A stretch of 64,000 bases of DNA from positions 61,134 to 125,133 of the forward strand of contig JBCBRS010000009.1 in the NCBI GenBank assembly GCA_039819545.1, given 5' to 3'. Position 1 is the first letter of the stretch; each line of letters starts with the position of its first letter. This document shows positions 16,861 to 25,990 of this stretch, in pieces. This stretch comes from CALLPQ01 sp039819545 (GTDB taxonomy: Bacteria > Pseudomonadota > Alphaproteobacteria > Caulobacterales > Parvularculaceae). A program made the position numbers and the translations under genes. The notes beneath the pieces are model-generated. The model saw only the letters and a list, made by a program, of their open reading frames with translations. It was not told the DNA's origin and searched no databases.

Positions 16861-17760
16861 TTAAGTCGCAAGGTCTGGTTCGGGGGCTGGTGTTGGCTCC
16901 GGCGGATAGCGGCGGATCAGGATGTTTGTGTAGGCAAACGCAATCACATCATAGACCGTGTGGGCGATGATCGGCACAAGGATGTTTCCTGTGACCGCGA
17001 ACAGAACCCCGAGATAAAGACCAATCACGCCGGCGATAATCATATAGATCAGATTGTTATTATGGAGGAGCCCGAAGACGACGCTGGGCAGGATGATGGC
17101 GAGGGCGACAGGGAGACTATCATCAAGCCAGGCCTGTAGCGCGCCGCGAAACAGGAGTTCTTCACCGATGCCCGCACCAAGGCTCATGAGTAAGATGCGA
17201 AGCGGCGTAAACCGAAAACCGATATTGGCGAAGAACCGGATTTGGTGATCGCGGAAGGCAATCATACGGGGATGCTTGATTGTCTCCAGCGATACCAGAA
17301 CAAGCAGCATCGGAGCGACACCGGCAAGACCGAGAAAAATCGCCTGCGGTGTTACTGCCAGTGTTGCATGGGGCGAAACGCCCGTGCCGGCGGCAATAAG
17401 ATAAGCCAGCGCCACAAACATCAAAGAGCCACGGATGGCCACAGCGGCCTTGGCGTTCTCGGTTTCCGCAAAAGTAATATCGCTGCCTTCGCCGCCTTTG
17501 CCGTCCGTCGTGCGCGCGGGGCGTAGGGCAAAGAAAAAAATGACTGCCGTGGTGCCCCCAAGGACCAGAAAAGCCGCTACAATCACCCCAATAAAATGGA
17601 AAGGTTCTGCAACAACCCGGGCTGGCTCGCCCATCCCATAACCGACAGCCGCGCCACCTGCGCCGCACAGGCCGATCATTGCACCGATTTTGAGGGCTCT
17701 CGCGCCTCGGTTCTTCGGCGAGGACTTTTCAGTAGGAGGGCGAGGAGAAGATCCGACCAT
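16861..17760 (-). CDS. CPBP-family intramembrane glutamic protease
   Basis: 299 residues, about eight membrane helices. The ABI/CPBP motif is complete: EELLFRG near residue 200, then a histidine in FGLLHNNN, and HTVYD near the C-terminus. Members cleave within the membrane or act in prenyl-protein processing-like reactions; the substrate is unknown. The first 25 residues are basic and polar; a Pro/Glu-rich tail closes the protein. It lies 19 nt after the HerA-like gene on the same strand, so the two may be co-transcribed. Confidence 0.9.
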   Translation of the reverse strand: MVGSSPRPPTEKSSPKNRGARALKIGAMIGLCGAGGAAVGYGMGEPARVVAEPFHFIGVIVAAFLVLGGTTAVIFFFALRPARTTDGKGGEGSDITFAETENAKAAVAIRGSLMFVALAYLIAAGTGVSPHATLAVTPQAIFLGLAGVAPMLLVLVSLETIKHPRMIAFRDHQIRFFANIGFRFTPLRILLMSLGAGIGEELLFRGALQAWLDDSLPVALAIILPSVVFGLLHNNNLIYMIIAGVIGLYLGVLFAVTGNILVPIIAHTVYDVIAFAYTNILIRRYPPEPTPAPEPDLAT

Positions 17761-17779
17761 GAAGCAATACCCCGGCGGG

Positions 17780-19285
17780 TTAGCGTTTTACACCGCCCAA
17801 GAGACCGCGAAGGATCGACCGCGTCAATGACGTGGCAAGAGTGCGGGCGGCGCTTTTCATGGCCGCTTCGCCGACGCTTTGGCGGTTTGACCGGCGCTTT
17901 GGCTTTGCGCTGGCCCGCCGGCTGGTGCTGCGGCTTGGCTTGCGGCCACGTGATTTTTCTTCGGCGCGTTTTTCCTCGGCCTCGGCGCGGGCTTCGTTGC
18001 GTGCGCGTAACTCTTCGTAGGCTGATTGTCGGTCGATAGCCTCGTCATATTTGTCGCCCATCTCGGAATAAAGCAGCGTTTCCTTTCGCTCTTTTGCCGT
18101 GATGGTGCCCATGCGCGAACAGGGCGGGCGAATGAGCGTGCGGGCTACCATGGACGGCGTTCCCTTTTTCAATAAGGTGGAGACCAGCGCCTCCCCGATG
18201 CCGAGTTCGGTAATGACGTCTTCGGTTTTGAAGGCGGGGTTGGGCCGGAAAGTTTGCGCCGCCGCGCGCACGACTCTTTGTTCTTTGGGCGTAAATGCCC
18301 GCAATGCATGCTGTATGCGGTTGCCAAGCTGGCTTGATACATCATCGGGCACATCAAGCGGGTTTTGCGTCACAAAGAACACGCCAACACCCTTGGAGCG
18401 GATCAAGCGCACAACCTGCTCAATCTTGTCGATCAAGGCTTTTGGCGCATCATCAAACAGGAGGTGCGCCTCATCAAAAAAGAAAACGAGTTTGGGTTTA
18501 TCGGGGTCACCAATCTCGGGCAATTCCTCGAACAGTTCGGACAAAAGCCACAATAAAAATGTGGCGTAGAGCTTCGGCGTCTGCATCAGTTTGTCAGCCG
18601 CAAGAATATTCAAAAAGCCGTAGCCTTCCTCATCAACCACAAGAAAATCATCGAGGTTCAGCGCGGGCTCCCCGAAGAAACGATCTGCCCCCTGATCTTC
18701 AAGAACAAGCAGACGCCGCTGGATCGCACCGACGGAGGCTTTTGAGACATGGCCATATTCGCGCGACAGCTCCGAGGCGCGATCGGCAATCTCCACCAGG
18801 AGCGCGCGCAAATCTTTCAGATCAAGAAGGAGCAAGCCCTCATCATCGGCCAAGCGAAAAGCGAGGGTTAGCACACCAGATTGGGTATCATTGAGCCCCA
18901 GCAGATTGGAAAGAAGTAGCGGGCCCATCTCCGAAATGGTGGCGCGGATGGGGTGGCCTTTTTTGCCGTGCAAATCCCAGAACGTGACCGGGAACGCGGC
19001 GGGCTCATAAGGGTCGAGCCCGATGGTTTGTGCCCGCTCCTCCAAAAATGGCTTCATTTTTACCGGGCGCGACAGCCCGGCGAGATCACCTTTCACGTCA
19101 GCCATAAAAACGGGAACACCGGCCTTACAAAACCCTTCGGCGAGGATTTGCAGGGAGACGGTTTTGCCCGTGCCAGTTGCCCCCGAGATGAGCCCGTGAC
19201 GGTTGGCGTATTTCAGGGCGAGAAACTCGTCCGTGTCGCTTTTGCCGAGAAATATACCTGCCTCGGTGGTGTGTTTGGTTGCCAT
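17780..19285 (-). CDS. HerA-like ATPase (DUF853 family)
   Basis: 501 residues. Walker A GATGTGKT at 35-42, followed by VFMADVKGDLAGLSRP and, mid-protein, KLVFFFDEAHLLFDDAP as Walker B, then GVGVFFVTQNPLDVPD and LGNRIQHALRAFTP: all diagnostic of the bacterial HerA-like/DUF853 hexameric ATPases. The C-terminal 90 residues are Lys/Arg/Ser-rich and probably disordered. No NurA nuclease gene is adjacent, so this is likely the common stand-alone type, whose role is not defined, rather than a repair or defence HerA-NurA pair. Confidence 0.9.
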   Translation of the reverse strand: MATKHTTEAGIFLGKSDTDEFLALKYANRHGLISGATGTGKTVSLQILAEGFCKAGVPVFMADVKGDLAGLSRPVKMKPFLEERAQTIGLDPYEPAAFPVTFWDLHGKKGHPIRATISEMGPLLLSNLLGLNDTQSGVLTLAFRLADDEGLLLLDLKDLRALLVEIADRASELSREYGHVSKASVGAIQRRLLVLEDQGADRFFGEPALNLDDFLVVDEEGYGFLNILAADKLMQTPKLYATFLLWLLSELFEELPEIGDPDKPKLVFFFDEAHLLFDDAPKALIDKIEQVVRLIRSKGVGVFFVTQNPLDVPDDVSSQLGNRIQHALRAFTPKEQRVVRAAAQTFRPNPAFKTEDVITELGIGEALVSTLLKKGTPSMVARTLIRPPCSRMGTITAKERKETLLYSEMGDKYDEAIDRQSAYEELRARNEARAEAEEKRAEEKSRGRKPSRSTSRRASAKPKRRSNRQSVGEAAMKSAARTLATSLTRSILRGLLGGVKR

Positions 19286-19549
19286 GGAACTGCCCCTAGG
19301 AATCGCTTGTTTTCACGCTTCTATAGGGTGTTCGCCCGCGGACCGCCATCCCGTCCATTAGCGTTGTATTTACCACGCAAGGCCCTGAAAAGCTTTGTAA
19401 ATTACCGAAATATAAGCTGCGGGCAATTGTCAGCGACAGACCTGTGGGTTAGCCATTATGCCGGGGGGTTGCTCCGCAAGCGTAAAGCGCCCTTCGGGTA
19501 TGGACAGCCTCGCAATGACTTCGGTGAGGCATCAATCAAGGGGACAAAA

Positions 19550-20119
19550 ATGGCTAGAATTCTGATTATTACGGCGGTGGTATTATCAATCGTGATCGCC
19601 GCCATGCGGCTTTCGGGAAACAATTCCGGTGATGTTGCCGATGAGGCGGGCGACGTTGGCGACGCAATCGCCGAGGATGTGGGCGAGGGCCTCGACGCCG
19701 CTGGCGAGGCTGTTGCGGGCGCGGCGAGTGACGCAGCGAATGCGGCTGCGGAAACTGCCGATGATGCGGGTGAAGCCCTTTCTGACGCTGGCGAAGATAT
19801 TGCTGAAGCCGGTGAGGAAGCCGCCGCCAGTGCTGGCGAGGCGCTGGACGAAGCCGCATCGACAGCCGATGAAATGGTCAATGATGCTGCTGATGCTGTT
19901 GCCGATGGCGCAGAAGAGGTCGTCGATAGCGTTTCGGACGCCGTTAATGACGCGGCTGACACGATCGAAGAGGCAGCTTCTGATGCTGTCGATAGTGCGG
20001 GCGATAGCGCGGGCGATGCGGTTGACGATGCAGGCAATGCAGCGCAAGACGCCGCCGATAAAGCCGGTGACGCTGCGAAAGATGCAGCTAATCCAGAAGA
20101 CGTCCCCGATAACGGCTAG
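19550..20119 (+). CDS. Membrane-anchored acidic Ala/Asp-rich repeat protein
   Basis: 189 residues from ATG 19550, preceded by AGGGG at about 6 nt. An N-terminal helix (residues 3-19) is followed by some 165 residues almost wholly of Ala, Asp, Glu, Gly, Ser and Val in irregular repeats such as DAAGEAV, DDAGEAL and SDAVNDAAD. Small and acidic residues alternate with a roughly heptad spacing, which suggests a long amphipathic helix or LEA-like disordered chain with strong negative charge. It might be anchored in the inner membrane with its tail outside. No family with a known function is recognised. Open frames on the reverse strand here are by-products of its codon composition. Confidence 0.75.
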   Translation: MARILIITAVVLSIVIAAMRLSGNNSGDVADEAGDVGDAIAEDVGEGLDAAGEAVAGAASDAANAAAETADDAGEALSDAGEDIAEAGEEAAASAGEALDEAASTADEMVNDAADAVADGAEEVVDSVSDAVNDAADTIEEAASDAVDSAGDSAGDAVDDAGNAAQDAADKAGDAAKDAANPEDVPDNG

Positions 20120-20445
20120 TTTTGGGGCTTTTTAAGTTTGGTCCCATTTTTACAGAAAATAGAGCGCGTTAGCGCTCATTTACGATCGTTTGCCTTGCAT
20201 CCGGATCAGTGGCCGATAGGGCGCAAGCGGATTTTGCCGTCTTGCGTCCCAGCCAGGCGCAAGACCGTCCGTGATGTAAACTGGGAATTGGGGGCGCCGC
20301 CACTCCCAACGCCGCACCCTATGGCGCTTTAACCCCTGTTTTGTCTGGCATTCCTAGAATTTTGGTAATCAAGCCCAAACTAATTTTAACGGCTTGGTAT
20401 TCTCGCTCTGCTATTTCCCATGGCATGAAGAATGAGAAAAATACC
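20120..20445. other. Intergenic region, 326 bases
   Basis: No gene is supported between the repeat protein and the Hpt gene. It contains a small perfect hairpin GAGCGC-GTTA-GCGCTC near 20162-20177 that lacks a following T-run. The right part is AT-richer and probably carries the promoter of the Hpt gene. Confidence 0.5.
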
Positions 20446-20787
20446 ATGACCGACCTGATCGATCTCAACCATTTGCATCTTTATGTGGGAGATGATGAGG
20501 GATTGCGCGACGAAATCCTCTCTATCTTTGCGGAGCAACTTTCCTTGTGGATGGACCGTTTTTCGCCAAATATGGATGGTGAGGCCTGGTATCAGGCTAC
20601 CCACACCTTAAAAGGCGCGTCGCGCGGTGTTGGCGTCTGGGCCATTGGTGATCTGTGCGAGGAAGCTGAAGGGTTGACGGGGCCCGAGCATGAGGCGGCC
20701 CGCACACAAATGCTGGAGCGTTTGCGCCCGTTGGCTGACCAGGTCATGGCTGCCCTCAAAGACCTGCGCAAAGGCGCCGCCGCCTGA
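20446..20787 (+). CDS. Single-domain histidine phosphotransfer (Hpt) protein
   Basis: 113 residues from ATG 20446; an in-frame ATG at 20425 would add seven residues. The central motif THTLKGASRGVG gives the phosphorylatable His at residue 53, with the following LKG and small residues typical of Hpt four-helix bundles. It should relay phosphate between a hybrid histidine kinase and a response regulator. No kinase gene is adjacent; the DivK and PleD genes are 15 kb away. It precedes rbfA on the same strand. Confidence 0.85.
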   Translation: MTDLIDLNHLHLYVGDDEGLRDEILSIFAEQLSLWMDRFSPNMDGEAWYQATHTLKGASRGVGVWAIGDLCEEAEGLTGPEHEAARTQMLERLRPLADQVMAALKDLRKGAAA

Positions 20788-20874
20788 TTTCCCGTCTTCG
20801 TTTCTATCAACGGTAACCACACCTTTTTGGGGCAGCCCTTTTCACCGGGCTATTGCGCAGCTATCTCATGCGGC

Positions 20875-21336
20875 ATGCGACACTCCCCAAAACAGGCGCG
20901 CCAGCGCGCGCCCAAAGGACCCTCCCAACGCCAATTGCGCGCCGGTGAACTGATCCGTCATACGCTGGTGGATATTCTCGCGCGCGAGGATTTGCGCGAG
21001 CCCGCCTTGCAAGGGTTTTCCGTGACGATTTCGGAGGTGCGTCCATCACCCGACATGCGCCATGCCGATGTATTCTGTTCGGTGCTCGGTGCACGCACGC
21101 AAGGCGTTGACGAGGCTGCGATTGTCGACGCCCTCAATAAGGTAGCCCCCCATCTGCGCGGGCTGCTCGGGCGCCAAATGACCATGAAATACACGCCCGC
21201 CCTGAAATTTCGGCGCGATCCCTCCTTCGATGAGGCAAGCCGTATCGATGCCCTATTGTCGAAACCAGAAGTTGCCCGCGATCTGGACCATGATGACGGT
21301 CTTCTGGAGCGCGATGATCAACCGTTGCATGATTGA
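20875..21336 (+). CDS. rbfA: Ribosome-binding factor A
   Basis: 153 residues from ATG 20875; a TTG at 20827 would add 16 residues of no family character. The start MRHSPKQARQRAPKGPSQRQ leads into LRAGELIRHTLVDIL, VTISEVRPSPDMRHADVF and PALKFRRDPSFDEASRI, all typical of RbfA. It binds the 30S subunit and helps 16S rRNA 5'-end maturation. Often infB lies directly upstream; here it does not, and an Hpt gene takes that place. truB follows after 117 nt. Confidence 0.95.
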   Translation: MRHSPKQARQRAPKGPSQRQLRAGELIRHTLVDILAREDLREPALQGFSVTISEVRPSPDMRHADVFCSVLGARTQGVDEAAIVDALNKVAPHLRGLLGRQMTMKYTPALKFRRDPSFDEASRIDALLSKPEVARDLDHDDGLLERDDQPLHD

Positions 21337-21453
21337 CGCCGCGCCCGTTCCTCAATATTTCCTGACTTCGACGCACACCGCTTCGGCGTGATCGTGGTTT
21401 GATCCCGCGCCTCGCCCGTTTGCTTCAAACCAACACAGACAGGGAGGGTTGCC

Positions 21454-22389
21454 TTGGGCCGCCGCAAAAAAGGCCGACCGATATCCGGTTGGGTTGTTCT
21501 TGATAAAGACTATGATTTTGGCTCCACGGAGGCCGTGTCAAAAGTGCGCTGGTTGTTCCAGGCGCAAAAGGCCGGTCATGCGGGAACCCTTGACCCCCTC
21601 GCAACGGGGATCCTGCCCATCGCCTTGGGTGAAGCCACCAAGACCGTGCCTTATGTGATGGAGGCTGAAAAACTCTATCGTTTTACGGCCAAATGGGGCG
21701 CCGCCACAACAACGGACGATAGCGAGGGTGAAATTATTCAGCGTTCGGACGAGCGTCCCTCGCCAGATGCCATCGAAGCAATTCTCAGCGATTATACAGG
21801 TGAGATTGAACAGGTGCCGCCGAATTTCTCGGCCATCAAGGTTAAAGGCAACAGGGCCTATGACCTTGCCCGTGATGGTCAGGAGGTGACGCTTGAGGCG
21901 CGCACGATAATTATTCATGAGCTGCGCCTTGTTGATATTCCTGATGCGGATCATGCAGTATTTGAAGCGCGTACCGGAAAGGGTGCTTATGTGCGCGCAT
22001 TGGTCCGGGACATGGCCATTGCGCTGGGCACGGCCGGGCATATTTCGGCTCTGCGCCGCGTTGCGGTGGGTCCCTTTCACGAAGATGACGCCATTACGCT
22101 TGCGCAGATTGATGCGGAACCTGCCGGTGAGGCGCGCGATGGCTTGCTGGAAGGGTTGGATCTTGCCTTGCGCGATTTGCCGGCCACATCGCTCGATGGA
22201 CCGCAGGCAATGCGCCTGACACAAGGGCAGGCGGCCATCGCCTCGCCAGCGCAGGCCAAAGGTATTCGGGGTGACCGGGTGGGCGAAGTCGACGCGGTTT
22301 TGGCCACGCTGCATGGTGACCCGGTGGCAATCTGTTGCCTTGATGGTTTGAAGCTCAAGCCGGTGCGCGTTTTTAACACGGCACGATAG
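21454..22389 (+). CDS. truB: tRNA pseudouridine(55) synthase
   Basis: 311 residues from TTG 21454, supported by GGGAGGG about 7 nt upstream. The catalytic motif HAGTLDPLATGILP is intact, with the nucleophilic Asp at residue 47; also seen are KLYRFTAKWG, QVPPNFSAIKVKGNRAYDLAR and GKGAYVRALVRDMA. It makes pseudouridine 55 in the T-loop of tRNAs. It is part of the conserved rbfA-truB-rpsO-pnp neighbourhood, here split by a large secreted-protein gene between truB and rpsO. Confidence 0.96.
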   Translation: MGRRKKGRPISGWVVLDKDYDFGSTEAVSKVRWLFQAQKAGHAGTLDPLATGILPIALGEATKTVPYVMEAEKLYRFTAKWGAATTTDDSEGEIIQRSDERPSPDAIEAILSDYTGEIEQVPPNFSAIKVKGNRAYDLARDGQEVTLEARTIIIHELRLVDIPDADHAVFEARTGKGAYVRALVRDMAIALGTAGHISALRRVAVGPFHEDDAITLAQIDAEPAGEARDGLLEGLDLALRDLPATSLDGPQAMRLTQGQAAIASPAQAKGIRGDRVGEVDAVLATLHGDPVAICCLDGLKLKPVRVFNTAR

Positions 22390-22513
22390 ACTGCGCGAAA
22401 ACGATCAGCCGTGCAGGGCGTTTGACGTCACCCTCCCATCTGATAGCCTGACGACGTTGTGTAGTTTTGCTTTTGCCAATTTCCTGAGAAATTCAAAAAA
22501 GGGATATGCCCCC

Positions 22514-25258
22514 GTGAATAAAACCTTGCATCGCGCCACCTTAATTTTGACCGCTTCAGCCACCGCACTGTGTGTGGCAAGTGTCGCCCGTGGCCAATCT
22601 GCCCAAAAAGCACAAGACACAATCAAAGAGTTGGAAGCGGCAGCCGACGCGGCGAAGAAAAATGCAGAGAAGGCAGCCGCCGCCGTCGAGGCCGCAAAAA
22701 GGGCGGCTGCTGACGCCAAAGCAAAAATGCAGGCTGATGCCACAGCTGCGCAGGAAGCCAGGGAGGCCGCCGCCAAAAAAAAAGCCCCCGGCAAAGTGAC
22801 GATCGTCCAGCCTGGAGCCCCCGGCGCCAAGAGCAAAAAGCTGAGCGCCGAAGATGCCATTAAGATTGCCGAGAACAGCTACTCGCCTGATGACGTCGCG
22901 TTCATGCAGAATATGATCCCCCACCATCAGCAGGCTGTTGATATGGCGGAGCTTGTGGAGGACCGAACCAACAGTGAAGCGCTAACCGAAGTCGCTGGGC
23001 GGATTAAAGCGTCCCAAGCTGATGAAATTGCGTTCATGCGAGATTGGCTCTCCAACCGGGGGGAAGCGGTCGCGGGCGACAGCAAAAAAAACAAGCGCGG
23101 GGGCGGCAACCATAAAGGTCACCATGGCAGCGCGGGCGGCAAAGGTGGCCACCACATTATGTCTGAAGAAGACATGGCCATGATGGGCATGGCGACGAAG
23201 GCTCAACTGGCCGCCTTAAAAGATGCCAAAGGCACCGACTTTGACGAGATGTTCCTGACCCTGATGATCAGACATCACAAAGGCGCCGTGGATATGGTGG
23301 AAACGCTGCACAAACAGCCGGGTTCTGCCTATGATCCGGTATTGTACGAATTTACCAACGATATCGTTGCGGACCAGACAGCCGAAATTGACAAGATGAA
23401 CATCGTGCTCAGCGGTCTTTCCAAAGACCCTAGGGCCAATCTTTCAGCGGGCTTTCGTGACGCAGGAGAAGCGATCAGCAATATGACGCTGGTTGCGGCG
23501 CTGCCAAAGCCCGACGGCTTTTTCGATCCCAACAATCCAATCGGGTTGCCGCCTATCAAAGAAAAAGCGCCGAGCGCTGACGAAGCAGGCGCGGACGACG
23601 CGGAAGAAAGCGACGAGACCCCAGCCGAAGGCGCGGCGCGTGATGACGCGCAAAGCAATGAAGAAACTGAGTGGGGCGAACGCTCCCCGCTATTGAGTTT
23701 TTCCAACACCGATATGGCGTTCTACGGCGATAAGCTTGTCACCGGTAGCTATCACGGGTTCAATATCTACAATCTTGTTGATGGCGGCATGCCGGAGCTT
23801 GCCAGTTCCGTTGTCTGTCCCGGCGGACAGGGCGATGTTTCGGTGATTGGTGATCTATTGATCATGTCCGTGGAGCAAACGAGGGGCCGCGTCGATTGCG
23901 GGCTGCAAGGGATTGACCGTGATGTGAGCGAGGAGCGTTTTCGGGGTCTACGGATTTTTAATATTGCCGATCCGGCCCGGCCCGAGCAGGTGGGGCAGGT
24001 GCAAACCTGTCGTGGCTCCCATACGCACTCCATTGTCTCCGGACCCGATAAAGACGGTAAGATCATCGTCTATAATTCCGGCACCTCTTCCATCCGTGAG
24101 GAAGAAGAGCTTGAGGGTTGTATCGGTAATGTGCCCGGTGATAACCGCACGGCATTGTTCCGGATTGATGTGATTGAAATCCCGGTCGATGATCCCGGCG
24201 CGGCCAAAATTATCGATAGCCCGACGGTCTTTGCCGACGACGAAACGGGCCGTATCGCCGGATTGTGGCAAGGCGGTGACCATGGTGACGCCACGCAAAG
24301 AACACGGCGTACGGATCAATGCCATGACATTACCGTCTTCCCGTCGGCGGGGCTCGCAGCGGGGGCATGTTCGGGCAATGGGATCATTTTTGATATCTCT
24401 AACCCACGCAAACCAAAGCGGATTGATGCCGTTACTGACAAAGGCTTTGCCTATTGGCATTCGGCAACCTTCAATAATGACGGCACTAAAGTGTTGTTTA
24501 CGGATGAGTGGGGCGGGGGCTCACGGCCACGCTGCCGTGCGTCGGACCCGCAGGATTGGGGCGCTGATGCCATCTACGATATTGTTGACGGCAAGCTGGA
24601 ATTTCAAAGCTACTACAAAATCCCAGCGCCGCAGGCCTCCGTTGAAAATTGCGTTGCCCACAATGGCGCAGTGGTGCCCGTGCCCGGCCGCGATATTTTT
24701 GTTCAGGCCTGGTATCAGGGTGGTCTGTCCGTGATCGATTTCACCGACTCAAGCAATCCGGTTGAGCTTGCCTATTTTGACCGGGGGCCCATCCATGAAG
24801 AAAAACTGGTGCTCGGCGGTTATTGGTCAACCTACTGGTACAATGGCAAAATCTACGGCACCGAGATTGCCCGGGGTCTCGATGTCTTTGAACTCGTGCC
24901 CAGCGATCATTTGACGGCAGATGAAATTGCCGCGGCAAATCTGGCCAACCAGGCAGACGCCTTTAACCCGCAACAGCAATTGCCGGTTTCCTGGCCCGCC
25001 CACCCGGCGGTCGCGCGCGCCTATGTTGATCAGCTCATGCGAGACGAGGTCATGAATGACAAAGACGCCAAGGCCTTGAAATCGACCCTCAACACGGTCG
25101 AAACAAAGCTTGGTGATAAAGAAAATGACGCCGAACTGGCAGAAAAACTCTTTGCCGTCGCGCTTAAGGTCAAAGACGGGGACGGTTCTGCCATGGTCAA
25201 GAAACGCCAAGTTGCCCTTGCCGAGACCTTGTCCACGCTGGCCGATCAGCTGCGCTAA
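22514..25258 (+). CDS. Secreted DUF305 / LVIVD-propeller fusion with His-rich linker
   Basis: 914 residues from GTG 22514; the frame extends to a TTG at 22457. Signal peptide (residues 1-28), then an Ala/Lys/Glu coiled coil (30-90). DUF305 motifs occur twice: FMQNMIPHHQQAVDM (130-144) and TLMIRHHKGAVDM (249-261). They are separated by a His/Gly linker (about 199-214, HKGHHGSAGGKGGHH) likely to bind metal. From residue 395 on, the protein reads as an LVIVD-type beta-propeller (GDKLVTGSYHGFNIYN; RGLRIFNIADPARPE; TDQCHDITVF). DUF305 proteins such as cyanobacterial CopM bind copper; a copper role here is inference. It sits oddly between truB and rpsO. Confidence 0.85.
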   Translation: MNKTLHRATLILTASATALCVASVARGQSAQKAQDTIKELEAAADAAKKNAEKAAAAVEAAKRAAADAKAKMQADATAAQEAREAAAKKKAPGKVTIVQPGAPGAKSKKLSAEDAIKIAENSYSPDDVAFMQNMIPHHQQAVDMAELVEDRTNSEALTEVAGRIKASQADEIAFMRDWLSNRGEAVAGDSKKNKRGGGNHKGHHGSAGGKGGHHIMSEEDMAMMGMATKAQLAALKDAKGTDFDEMFLTLMIRHHKGAVDMVETLHKQPGSAYDPVLYEFTNDIVADQTAEIDKMNIVLSGLSKDPRANLSAGFRDAGEAISNMTLVAALPKPDGFFDPNNPIGLPPIKEKAPSADEAGADDAEESDETPAEGAARDDAQSNEETEWGERSPLLSFSNTDMAFYGDKLVTGSYHGFNIYNLVDGGMPELASSVVCPGGQGDVSVIGDLLIMSVEQTRGRVDCGLQGIDRDVSEERFRGLRIFNIADPARPEQVGQVQTCRGSHTHSIVSGPDKDGKIIVYNSGTSSIREEEELEGCIGNVPGDNRTALFRIDVIEIPVDDPGAAKIIDSPTVFADDETGRIAGLWQGGDHGDATQRTRRTDQCHDITVFPSAGLAAGACSGNGIIFDISNPRKPKRIDAVTDKGFAYWHSATFNNDGTKVLFTDEWGGGSRPRCRASDPQDWGADAIYDIVDGKLEFQSYYKIPAPQASVENCVAHNGAVVPVPGRDIFVQAWYQGGLSVIDFTDSSNPVELAYFDRGPIHEEKLVLGGYWSTYWYNGKIYGTEIARGLDVFELVPSDHLTADEIAAANLANQADAFNPQQQLPVSWPAHPAVARAYVDQLMRDEVMNDKDAKALKSTLNTVETKLGDKENDAELAEKLFAVALKVKDGDGSAMVKKRQVALAETLSTLADQLR

Positions 25259-25272
25259 CCGATGGCCACACC

Positions 25273-25315
25273 GCACCGGTTTATGCGGTGCCTAAGGGGT
25301 CCGCCCCTCCTTTCG
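25273..25315 (+). terminator. Possible double-hairpin terminator after the DUF305 gene
   Basis: GCACCG (25273-25278) pairs with CGGTGC (25286-25291), and AGGGG (25095-offset 25295-25299) pairs with CCCCT (25304-25308), followed by CCTTTCG. The T-run is weak, so termination strength is uncertain. Confidence 0.35.
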
Positions 25316-25427
25316 ACTTTGCCCCCGGTAGCCCTTGCGCTTGCGGGGGCAAGACCGTATACCGCGCCCATCTGCTGGACGGTGCCCCGGCGATAAGTCT
25401 TTTTCTTTGGCACACGCGGAGAATAAA

Positions 25428-25697
25428 ATGTCGATTTCCTCCGAGCGCAAATCCGCGCTCATTAAAGAGTATGCCACGAAAGACGGCGACTCAGGCTCCC
25501 CCGAAGTGCAAATTGCCATTCTGTCGGAGCGCATTACGAACCTTACCGGTCACTTCAAAGACCACAAGAAAGACAACCATTCGCGTCGTGGGCTCCTGAA
25601 AATGGTTTCCCAGCGTCGGCGTCTATTGGATTATGTGCGGGCAAAAGATGAAGCGCGGTACAAATCCATTATTGAACGTTTGGGTTTGCGTCGCTAA
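25428..25697 (+). CDS. rpsO: 30S ribosomal protein S15
   Basis: 89 residues, the family's standard length. MSISSERKSALIKEYA, DSGSPEVQIAILSERI, LTGHFKDHKKDNHSRRGLL and QRRRLLDYVRAKD are all S15 hallmarks. S15 nucleates assembly of the 30S platform by binding 16S rRNA helix 22. A weak sigma-70-like promoter (TTGCGC at 25335, TATACC at 25358, 17-nt spacing) lies upstream. The usual partner pnp follows, separated by a terminator-like hairpin. Confidence 0.97.
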   Translation: MSISSERKSALIKEYATKDGDSGSPEVQIAILSERITNLTGHFKDHKKDNHSRRGLLKMVSQRRRLLDYVRAKDEARYKSIIERLGLRR

Positions 25698-25880
25698 GCC
25701 CACCTAAAATGACCCCAATCTTTACCGCGTACCGCGCTTTTCTTACCCACAACGCAATCATGGTCCTTCGAGGTGAATTTTTTCTCGAACGGTGTTTGCG
25801 TGTGTGTGTGATCAAAAGCGCTGCGCAGAAATTCGCGGGGTACCGACTTTCCATGTCAGCAGAACAAGGTGGCATGTCCC

Positions 25881-25910
25881 AGACCGTCTGATGTTTCAGG
25901 CGGTCTTTTT
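25881..25910 (+). terminator. Rho-independent terminator between rpsO and pnp
   Basis: AGACCGTCTGA (25881-25891) pairs with TCAGGCGGTCT (25896-25906) with one G-U pair and a short loop, followed directly by TTTT. It would end rpsO transcripts or attenuate read-through to pnp. Confidence 0.8.
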
Positions 25911-25990
25911 CGTGGCGGGACCGACAATAGTCACCCTGCCATTTCCCCACGGGCAATCCGGCCGGTGGGTAACGTATGAAAGAAAATCTC

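Noticed and set aside
18953..19549. Long upstream extension of the acidic repeat protein frame
   Set aside because: It overlaps the HerA-like gene in antisense, and a strong ribosome site marks ATG 19550 as the real start.
19456..20047. Antisense frames of 150-190 codons across the acidic repeat protein
   Set aside because: They arise from the repetitive Ala/Asp codon pattern and have Ser/Ala-rich or Arg/Ile-rich nonsense composition.
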